A DNA stretch of 64,000 bases from FEB-35 sp050263095 (lineage in GTDB: Bacteria > Desulfobacterota > Deferrimicrobia > Deferrimicrobiales > Deferrimicrobiaceae): the NCBI GenBank assembly GCA_050263095.1, contig JBLNEW010000043.1:4104-68103 (forward strand). The letters are read 5' to 3'. Below the pieces are notes generated by a model. The model had not been told where the DNA came from. It ran no database searches and was given only the letters and a program-made list of their open reading frames with translations. Every line of letters starts with the position of its first letter. The stretch's first letter is position 1. The translations under genes were made by a program, and so were the position numbers. This document shows positions 57,153-64,000 of the stretch, one piece after another.

Positions 57153-59444
57153 CTATTTGAACAGGTTTCGGAAGAACTCCCCTATGCCCTGCAGGCCTTT
57201 CCGGAACGTGTCGACAAGGGGATGCATGGGATGGAGCGGGCACGTCTCCTGCGGGGCGGTCCCCTCGAGGAAGGCCTCTTCAAACCGCTCCGGGCAGGCC
57301 GATGTGGCGAGGTATCCCGAAGACGGGTCGATCTCCGCGGTTATCACGCCTTGCGGAATCGGCATCGCGGGCGGCCCGGCTGCCGGGTACACGGCTTTCA
57401 TGAAACGGGTCCAAATCCGAAGCGCTCCCGCGGCACCCGAAAGGTTCGTATTCCTGCCCGAGTCGGTGCCCACCCAGACGACGCACACGATGTCCGGAGT
57501 GTACCCCGCGAACCACGAGTCGCGGTAGTCGTCGGTGGTTCCGGTCTTTCCCGAGACCGGGAACAGGATCCCCGCCATGCGGGCCGAATGCCCGGTGCCA
57601 CGGTCCATCACTCCTTCCAGCGCATAGGAAACGAGATATGCCGCCCGCGGATCGACCGGATTCCTGGCCTCGGTCAATCCCTGGAACACCGTTTCACCCT
57701 TGGCGCCCATGATCGCGTCGAGCGGGAACGGCTCGTAGCGGGTCCCCCCCGAGGCCAGCGTGGCATAGGCGTAGGCGAGCTCCACCGGAGTGACCTCGAA
57801 GCTTCCCAGGGCAAGCGAGGGGACGGGTGAAAGGGGGCTCGTGATTCCCGCGTCCCGGGCGGCGGAGACGACCTCCGTCAGGCCGATCTGCGTGGCCAGC
57901 CGGACCGTCGCGGTGTTTACCGATTCCTCGATCGCCCGGCGGACGGTTATCGTGCCATACGTTTTTTCCTCGAAATTGGCCGGCGTCCACGTCCCTTCCG
58001 GCGTAGGGATCGATATCGGCTCGCCCGAAACGGTCGTGGCGAGCGTCACCTTTCCTTTTTCCCGCAGGGTCTGCTGCATCGCGGCCAACAGGACGAACGG
58101 CTTGAACGCGCTGCCCGGCTGGCGTTTGGCGTCCGCGGCGCGGTTGAACTGCGTTTCGCCGTACCCGCGCCCCCCCACCATCGCGGTCAGCTCGCCCGTG
58201 CGCGGGTCTACCGCTACCAGCGCGGCCTGCAGGGGCTCGCCGGCTCTCCGGCCGGACCGCTCGATATCGGCCAGGCCCTGGGCCACCGCGCCTTCCGCGG
58301 CTCGCTGGTGGAACGGGTCCAGCGACGTATAGACCCGGAAGCCCGACCGGTAAAGCTTCACGTCACCTATGCGGTCCTCGGCGTACCTCTGGACGTAGTC
58401 CGCGAAGTACTCTCCGCCCCGCACCGGCATGGGCCGGGGATTCGTCCTCACGGGCGAGCGGGAAGCCCGTTCCGATTCCCCCGGCTTTATCATCCCGAGC
58501 TGCGCCATCCTGGAAAGGACCCAGTCCCTGCGCTCCCTGGCCGCCTTCGGCTGCCGCATGGGCGAGTACCTGCTGGGCGATCGGATGATCCCCGCAAGCA
58601 GGGCGGCCTCCTCCAGCGACAGCTCCCCGACGCTCTTGGAGAAGTAGAACCTCGCCGCCTCCTCGGCGCCGTAGATCCCCCTTGGCCCCTCCTGCCCGAA
58701 GTAGATCTTGTTGAAATACGCCTCCAGTATCTCCTTCTTGCTGAACCGGATCTCCATGACGAGGGCCAGTTCCGCCTCGCGTATCTTCCGCCATATGCTT
58801 TTTTCGGGCGTAAGGAAGAAGTTCTTGGCGAGCTGCTGCGTTATGGTCGACCCTCCCTGGGCGAACCTCATGCGGCGCAGGTTGGCGACCGCCGCCCGCA
58901 CGATTCCGGGGATGTCGATGCCGATGTGGGAATAGAAGCGGGCGTCTTCCGCGGCCAGGACCGCGTCCTGGAGGCGTCCGGGGATCGCCGAGAGAGGCAC
59001 CATGCGGCGGGACTCTCCGCCCGGCCCGAAAATGCGGCCTGCCTCCTCGGGCTCGAGGAGGAATTCCTCGAGGGGAGCGCCCGCCGCCGTCGAAAGGGTA
59101 GCGATGCGGCCTTCGACGACGCCGATCTCTACCGAGGAGGCGGGCTCCACCCGTTCCCCGCGCCGGAATCCCCTTGCGTGGATGCGGATCCTGTCGCCTT
59201 CCTCGGACCAGGTCCCTTCCGCGCGCGGCGAACCCGTCACCTTGCGGTAGGAAAGGCGCTTAAGCCTATCGGGAAGACGAAGGTTGCCGAGCGCATCCCC
59301 GGGGCGGACCCTTGCGGGCCGCCCGTACAGGATCGACGGGACCTCCCAGGAGTCCCGCGACATCCCCGCCCCGACCTTGTAATAAAGGTAGCCGGCGTGC
59401 AGGAGAATGAGCCCGGCGAGCGCGGGGAGAAGAAGCTTCTTCAG
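57153..59444 (-). CDS. class A penicillin-binding protein (PBP1b-like)
   Basis: A ~763-residue bifunctional peptidoglycan synthase. A short cytoplasmic stretch and an N-terminal anchor helix (LLLPALAGLILLHAGYLYY) are followed by a UB2H-like domain (~50-125). The transglycosylase domain has AAEDARFYSHIGIDIPG and GGSTITQQLAKNFFLTP; the transpeptidase has RQPGSAFKPFVLL (SxxK), SVNTA (SxN) and SGKTGTTDDY (KTG). No ATG/GTG/TTG precedes the anchor. The likely start is CTG at 59444, overlapping the DAHP synthase stop as CTGA; ATG at 59363 would remove the anchor. It acts at the inner membrane facing the periplasm. Confidence 0.88.
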   Translation of the reverse strand: MKKLLLPALAGLILLHAGYLYYKVGAGMSRDSWEVPSILYGRPARVRPGDALGNLRLPDRLKRLSYRKVTGSPRAEGTWSEEGDRIRIHARGFRRGERVEPASSVEIGVVEGRIATLSTAAGAPLEEFLLEPEEAGRIFGPGGESRRMVPLSAIPGRLQDAVLAAEDARFYSHIGIDIPGIVRAAVANLRRMRFAQGGSTITQQLAKNFFLTPEKSIWRKIREAELALVMEIRFSKKEILEAYFNKIYFGQEGPRGIYGAEEAARFYFSKSVGELSLEEAALLAGIIRSPSRYSPMRQPKAARERRDWVLSRMAQLGMIKPGESERASRSPVRTNPRPMPVRGGEYFADYVQRYAEDRIGDVKLYRSGFRVYTSLDPFHQRAAEGAVAQGLADIERSGRRAGEPLQAALVAVDPRTGELTAMVGGRGYGETQFNRAADAKRQPGSAFKPFVLLAAMQQTLREKGKVTLATTVSGEPISIPTPEGTWTPANFEEKTYGTITVRRAIEESVNTATVRLATQIGLTEVVSAARDAGITSPLSPVPSLALGSFEVTPVELAYAYATLASGGTRYEPFPLDAIMGAKGETVFQGLTEARNPVDPRAAYLVSYALEGVMDRGTGHSARMAGILFPVSGKTGTTDDYRDSWFAGYTPDIVCVVWVGTDSGRNTNLSGAAGALRIWTRFMKAVYPAAGPPAMPIPQGVITAEIDPSSGYLATSACPERFEEAFLEGTAPQETCPLHPMHPLVDTFRKGLQGIGEFFRNLFK

Positions 59445-60460
59445 ATCGTTCGCCCCGCGGCGTCGATGAAGGCCTTCAATGATTCCATGGTCTCGCGGAA
59501 CTTCTCGAACGTGAGCGACTGCGGGCCGTCGGACAGCGCCTTTTCCGGCGTGGGGTGCACCTCGATCATCAGCCCGTCGGCGCCGGCCGCGATGGCGGCG
59601 CGGGCCATCGGCGGGACGTACGCCGCGTGCCCCGTCCCGTGCGACGGGTCCACGATGACCGGCAGGTGCGTGCGCTCCCTCAAGACCGGGATGCAGGACA
59701 GGTCGAGCGTATTGCGGGTGGCGTCCTCGAACGTGCGGATCCCCCGCTCGCAGAGGATCACCTGGCGGCTCCCCTCCGACAGGCAGTATTCCGCGCTCAT
59801 CAGGTACTCCGTGATCGTCGTCATCATGCCGCGCTTGAGGAGGATGGGCCGCTTCGACTTGCCGATCCGCTTGAGGAGCGAGAAGTTCTGGACGTTGCGC
59901 GCCCCGACCTGCAGGACGTCGGAGTAGTCGGCGACCATCTCCACGTCGATCGGGTTCATCACCTCGGTCACCACGGGCATCCCGGCCTTCTCCCCCGCGT
60001 TTCGCAGGATCTTCAGCCCCTTCTCGGCGAGCCCCTGGAACGCGTAGGGAGAGGTTCGCGGCTTGAACGCCCCCCCGCGGAGAACGTGCGCACCCGCCGC
60101 CTTGACGGCCCGGGCCGTGTCGACCATCTGCTGCTCGCTCTCCACGGAGCAGGGGCCGGCGATTATGAGAAGCTGTCGGTCTCCGACGGTCACCCCCGGC
60201 GCTATCCGGATCACGGTGCGGTCCGGCTTCACCTCCCGGCTGGCCAGCTTGTAGGGCTTGAGGATCGGGACCACCCGCTCCACGCCCGGCAGCGACTCGA
60301 GGGACTGCAGGACGAACTTCCCCCGCTCGTCGCCTATCGCGCCGATGACCTTCCGGGTTTTTCCGTGGATCGTGTGGGGAGCGTACCCGAGTTCCTTGAT
60401 CTTGCTTATGACTGTGCGGATTTCCGCTTTGGAGGCCCGGGCCTCCATGACGATGATCAT
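59441..60460 (-). CDS. aroF: 3-deoxy-7-phosphoheptulonate synthase (DAHP synthase, AroF-type)
   Basis: A 339-residue first enzyme of the shikimate pathway. The N-terminal ferredoxin-like ACT-type regulatory extension (~1-70, MIIVMEARASKAEIRTVISK) precedes the TIM barrel with LIIAGPCSVESEQQMVDTAR, GAFKPRTSPYAFQGLA and SHGTGHAAYVPPMARAAI. The type is the Thermotoga/Bacillus-like I-beta class, often feedback-controlled through the extension. ATG at 60460 follows GGGAGATATTC. It overlaps the PBP start. Confidence 0.94.
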   Translation of the reverse strand: MIIVMEARASKAEIRTVISKIKELGYAPHTIHGKTRKVIGAIGDERGKFVLQSLESLPGVERVVPILKPYKLASREVKPDRTVIRIAPGVTVGDRQLLIIAGPCSVESEQQMVDTARAVKAAGAHVLRGGAFKPRTSPYAFQGLAEKGLKILRNAGEKAGMPVVTEVMNPIDVEMVADYSDVLQVGARNVQNFSLLKRIGKSKRPILLKRGMMTTITEYLMSAEYCLSEGSRQVILCERGIRTFEDATRNTLDLSCIPVLRERTHLPVIVDPSHGTGHAAYVPPMARAAIAAGADGLMIEVHPTPEKALSDGPQSLTFEKFRETMESLKAFIDAAGRTI

Positions 60461-60593
60461 GAATATCTCCCTTTCTCGGGGCGTATAGTTCCGGGGGAAG
60501 GATACCATTATAGGCGAATCGCCCCCTTTATTTCCATCGGGATGGGGGGTATTCTGGTCTGACGCCCGGACATCCGACAAAAGGAGGAGGAAG

Positions 60594-61229
60594 ATGAAAA
60601 AAAACGCGGCATTGTTCCTCGCAGGGCTCCTCTGCGCGACGGTTTCGTCCACGGCGCTGGGGGCGGATCCGTACGACAGGTATGAACGGCGCAGGGAAAT
60701 CCCTCCACCGCCGCGCGCCGCCGGCGCGCCGCCTCCGCAGCACGCCGTATACGGACAGCCGTATTTCTTCGGGCACATCGGCCTCTTCGATCCGAACGAC
60801 AGCGCAACCGGCCTGAGGGGCTACGATTCAGGAGGCAGCTTCGATCTCGGCATCGGGTCGCGCGTATCGCCGATCTTGGCAGTCGAAGGGGCGTTCGGCG
60901 CCTACACCGCCGACGTGGGACCCAACGAGGTTTCGGTGGCGCCCCTTACCTTCGGGCTGAGGCTCATCGTTCCCCATCCGTTCATCGAGCCGTACGTAGG
61001 CGCGGGGGCAGGGCTCTACTTCGCCGATCTTGAGGAGCCTTCTTCCGGAATCGACGATTCGGACACGACGTTCGGCGGGTACGGGTCGATCGGCATCGAC
61101 GCATGGCTCAACCCGCGAATGGCCCTGAACTTCGAGGGGAGATACCACTGGGCGGAGCCCAGCTTCAACAGCGTCGACGTGAAGGTCGACGGCTGGACCG
61201 TCAGCCTCGGAGTAAGGGTATCGTTCTGA
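60594..61229 (+). CDS. outer-membrane beta-barrel protein
   Basis: A 211-residue protein with a signal peptide (LFLAGLLCATVSSTALGA), a short Pro/Arg-rich stretch, then alternating amphipathic strands with YFFGHIGLFDPNDSATGLRG, PFIEPYVGAGAGLYFAD and terminal aromatic VSLGVRVSF. This is the eight-stranded OmpA/OmpW-like barrel pattern ending with Phe. Function unknown. It overlaps the next gene (stop TGA at 61227-61229, next start at 61226). Confidence 0.82.
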   Translation: MKKNAALFLAGLLCATVSSTALGADPYDRYERRREIPPPPRAAGAPPPQHAVYGQPYFFGHIGLFDPNDSATGLRGYDSGGSFDLGIGSRVSPILAVEGAFGAYTADVGPNEVSVAPLTFGLRLIVPHPFIEPYVGAGAGLYFADLEEPSSGIDDSDTTFGGYGSIGIDAWLNPRMALNFEGRYHWAEPSFNSVDVKVDGWTVSLGVRVSF

Positions 61230-62122
61230 AACGCCGCGATCGGCGCGACGCGCCCCGGACCCTCCTGCTGGGAGGGTCCGGGGCGTACGCGTTGCCTGCG
61301 GGAACGCTCGGCCGGCGCCTTTCAACGCGCCGCGTGAAAACTCCTTTCGGCGTTTCCAATCCTGTCCACGTGTACGAGAAGGACGGCTTCCGCTTCCTGT
61401 TCCTTTCCCGCCACGGCGAGCTCGGGTACGAAAAGACGGCGCCATTCGTCAACTACAGGGCAAACGTCTACGCGGCGAAGGCGCTCGGCGTCGATCGGAT
61501 AATTGCCTGGACCGGGCCGGGGATCATATCCGCGAAATACCGGCCCGGCGACCTCGTCCTCCCGGACGACCTGCTGGATTTCACGCGGAACCGCCCGTCG
61601 ACTTTCTACGAAGGCGGGGGTATCGGATTCATACGCCAGTCCCCCGTGTTCTGCGCAACGCTTCGGGCGGCGCTGCGCGCGTCGTGGGGAAAGGGCGCGG
61701 CGGGGATGCGCATGCACGCGCGCGGGACCTACGCCTGCACCGAGGGGCCGCGGCTCGAGACCCCAGCCGAGATCCGCTTCCTGGCGGGGGCCGGCGCGGA
61801 CATGGTGGGGATGACGCTTTGCCCGGAGGCGTTCCTCGCCCGCGAGCTGGAGATCTGCTACGCCCCCGTCGGGTATCTTACGAACTACGCGGAAGGGATC
61901 AAAGCCATGCCGTACCGGCGCGCGACGCTCTTCGAAGGAATGATGCCGGCCGGCAGCGCGGGCCGCGTCGAGCAGGCGAAGAACGCCATCCCCGCCCTGG
62001 CGATCGCCGCCGCGCGGTCGCTTTCGGGCAGGGAAAGGGCTTGCCCGTGCGCGGTTTCGATGGAAAGATATCGCCGGAAGGGCGTGATCGGCGACGATTT
62101 CAGGGAATGGGTGTCCGGTTGA
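61226..62122 (+). CDS. MTA/purine nucleoside phosphorylase-family enzyme
   Basis: A 298-residue phosphorylase of the MTAP/PNP trimer family. Motifs: LLLGGSGAYALPAG at the start (phosphate loop), RHGELGYEKTAPFVNYRANV, and GTYACTEGPRLETPAEIRF with GMTLCPEAFLARELEICYAP. It cleaves 5'-methylthioadenosine or a related nucleoside. The only start that keeps the first strand is CTG at 61226 (CTGA overlap with the upstream stop); an ATG at 61103 would add ~40 residues that look like non-coding translation. AGTAAGGG lies ~8 bases before the CTG. Confidence 0.86.
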   Translation: MKRRDRRDAPRTLLLGGSGAYALPAGTLGRRLSTRRVKTPFGVSNPVHVYEKDGFRFLFLSRHGELGYEKTAPFVNYRANVYAAKALGVDRIIAWTGPGIISAKYRPGDLVLPDDLLDFTRNRPSTFYEGGGIGFIRQSPVFCATLRAALRASWGKGAAGMRMHARGTYACTEGPRLETPAEIRFLAGAGADMVGMTLCPEAFLARELEICYAPVGYLTNYAEGIKAMPYRRATLFEGMMPAGSAGRVEQAKNAIPALAIAAARSLSGRERACPCAVSMERYRRKGVIGDDFREWVSG

Positions 62123-62400
62123 AGCTTCGCGAAGAACACTTTCAGGCGATCTGCAGGACGATCCTCTCCCGCTGGAAACAGAAGGGGATGATCCGGCCGA
62201 AGGCCGACGACGGCGTTCTGCTGGCGAAAATGGTCGGCGAAATCCAGAAGGATTTCCAGCGGGAAGAGGCGCTCGACCGGGAGGTCGAGGCGCTGATGGA
62301 GAAGCATTCAAGGGAGATGTCGCTGTCGCAGGCGAATTCCCGGGTCCTGTTCCAGAAGATCAAGGAGCGCCTCGCGAGCGAGCGGGGGATAGTCCTGTGA
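62119..62400 (+). CDS. DUF507 family protein (copy 1)
   Basis: A 93-residue all-helical protein of DUF507. The start TTG at 62119 overlaps the upstream stop as TTGA and gives the usual family N-terminus KLREEHFQAICRTILSRW. Later EALDREVEALMEKHSREM and FQKIKERLASERGIVL are typical. DUF507 genes usually occur as a pair, as here. Function unknown, cytoplasmic. Confidence 0.85.
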   Translation: MKLREEHFQAICRTILSRWKQKGMIRPKADDGVLLAKMVGEIQKDFQREEALDREVEALMEKHSREMSLSQANSRVLFQKIKERLASERGIVL

Positions 62401-62419
62401 GCCTTCGGGGAATGCCGCC

Positions 62420-62692
62420 GTGCGCCTGACGGAGGACCGCATATCGCACCTTTCCCGCCTTGTGCTCGATCGCCTGTACAAGGACGACCTGGCCGATTTC
62501 CCCGACGAGGGGATGGCGCTGCGCGAGGCGAAGGCGGCGCTCCAGTCGTATGTCCGTGCCGAGGACGAGGTGGACTCCTTCGTCCGGGGCAAGATCGCCC
62601 GGCTGTCCCGGCGGCCCCCCGAGGGGGGCAGGGAATGGGAGATCCTCTACCGGAAGTATTTCGAGGAGGAGATGGCCCGGCGCAAGCTGTAA
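62420..62692 (+). CDS. DUF507 family protein (copy 2)
   Basis: A 90-residue partner of copy 1: RLTEDRISHLSRLVLDRLYK at the start and ILYRKYFEEEMARRKL at the end. Start is GTG at 62420 after GGGGAATGCCGCC. The pair of DUF507 proteins probably works together. Followed by the groES promoter region. Confidence 0.83.
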   Translation: MRLTEDRISHLSRLVLDRLYKDDLADFPDEGMALREAKAALQSYVRAEDEVDSFVRGKIARLSRRPPEGGREWEILYRKYFEEEMARRKL

Positions 62693-62726
62693 TCCCGTCG
62701 TTTTCCCCCCTTCACAGCGTTACCCC

Positions 62727-62756
62727 TTGACAGCCCCACGGAAGGTCTATTATATT
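62727..62756 (+). promoter_or_regulatory. sigma-70 promoter of groES-groEL
   Basis: TTGACA (62727-62732) and TATATT (62751-62756) with an 18-bp spacer. The CIRCE repressor site begins six bases after the -10 box, the usual HrcA arrangement. Confidence 0.72.
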
Positions 62757-62761
62757 TTCTG

Positions 62762-62788
62762 TTAGCACTCGCTAATGATGAGTGCTAA
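62762..62788 (+). promoter_or_regulatory. CIRCE operator (HrcA-binding)
   Basis: TTAGCACTC and GAGTGCTAA, perfect inverted repeat with a nine-base spacer. This is the canonical CIRCE. It lies at the start of the groES transcript, so HrcA represses the operon in the absence of heat stress. Confidence 0.96.
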
Positions 62789-62834
62789 CAGCCGCAAGGC
62801 CATCACCCCATACACAACAGCAGGAGGAGGCGCC

Positions 62835-63125
62835 ATGAAGGTAAAGCCGTTGCAGGACAGGATTCTGATCAAGCGCGTTGAGGAGGAGACCAAGACCAAG
62901 GGCGGCATCATCATCCCCGACAGCGCAAAGGAGAAGCCCCAGGAAGGGCTGGTGGTCGCGGTGGGATCCGGCAAGGTGAACGACAAGGGGACCCGCATCC
63001 CCCCCGAGGTAAAGAAGGGAGACCGCATACTCTTCGGGAAGTATTCCGGGACCGATATCAAGGTCGACGGCGAGGAGCACCTGATCCTTCGCGAGGAAGA
63101 CATCCTCGCCATCATCGAAAAATAG
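62835..63125 (+). CDS. groES: co-chaperonin GroES
   Basis: A 96-residue GroES lid of the chaperonin. The start KVKPLQDRILIKRVEEET, mobile loop ETKTKGGIIIPDSAKEKPQE and the end VDGEEHLILREEDILAII are canonical. ATG at 62835 after GCAGGAGGAGGCGCC. Controlled by the CIRCE upstream. The groEL gene follows 42 bp later. Confidence 0.98.
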   Translation: MKVKPLQDRILIKRVEEETKTKGGIIIPDSAKEKPQEGLVVAVGSGKVNDKGTRIPPEVKKGDRILFGKYSGTDIKVDGEEHLILREEDILAIIEK

Positions 63126-63167
63126 CGAACCCCCACACAAGAGACGACAAAAGGAGGAGTGAAAAAG

Positions 63168-64000
<833 letters not shown>

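Overview
The window is dense, high-GC bacterial chromosome (about 62 protein genes in 64 kb, many with overlapping stops and starts). It contains no rRNA, tRNA, CRISPR array or intact transposon that I could recognise. Lipoproteins with Lgt and LspA, a TolC-type channel, an outer-membrane barrel protein, sigma-54 promoters and a FliA/FlgM pair indicate a Gram-negative. Paired DUF507 proteins, a multihaem cytochrome, 2-oxoacid:acceptor oxidoreductase and an NtrC-style regulator suggest a former deltaproteobacterium (Desulfobacterota or Desulfuromonadota type). That taxonomic placement is inference only.

Left part (1-10.2 kb): the end of pntB, a secreted protein behind a good sigma-54 promoter, then a block centred on two paralogous Crp/Fnr regulators. 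Around them lie three paralogous ~70-residue single-helix membrane proteins ending in a shared W-A-E-x-P motif, a small two-helix membrane protein and an OFA-type MFS transporter. Several of these have a GTGAAA-N2-TTTCAC-like palindrome upstream, and in three promoters its centre is exactly 41.5 bp before the start predicted from the -10 box. This looks like a local, undescribed class II Crp-type regulon and is the most interesting part of the window. FolE, a RibD-C reductase, a ChaN-PDZ lipoprotein and a DUF488 protein are interspersed.

10.2-19.5 kb: an MBL/beta-CASP protein, a VOC protein, then a complete aerobic terminal oxidase locus (Sco, CoxB with fused cytochrome c, A2-type CoxA, CoxC, CoxD, CtaA, CtaB) and a PfkB kinase. 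19.5-34.3 kb: a ClpA/C-like AAA+ protein with a structured leader, a beta-propeller lipoprotein, DJ-1 and FlK-like proteins, KorAB, RmuC, and an orphan flagellar-type regulatory module. In that module fliA has a sigma-54 promoter, an NtrC-type response regulator lies beside it, and flgM has a sigma-28-like promoter. No flagellar structural genes are present.

34.3-50.3 kb: two aminotransferases (HisC and an AspAT-like enzyme), a lipoprotein, a GNAT-fold protein, a glycosyltransferase converging with myo-inositol-phosphate synthase, ACT-malic enzyme, a pentahaem cytochrome, PlsY, a NYN/LemA/TPM/nucleotidyltransferase-like cluster, glnB-glnA behind a sigma-54 promoter, and a TolC family protein. 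50.3-52.4 kb: a second beta-propeller lipoprotein whose 3' part turns AT-rich, followed by an AT-rich 330-bp island with inverted, direct and tandem repeats and a winged-helix gene. 52.4-64 kb: housekeeping genes lgt, lspA, ileS, a class A PBP, DAHP synthase, an outer-membrane protein, an MTA phosphorylase-like enzyme, two DUF507 genes, and the CIRCE-controlled groES-groEL pair, truncated by the window edge.
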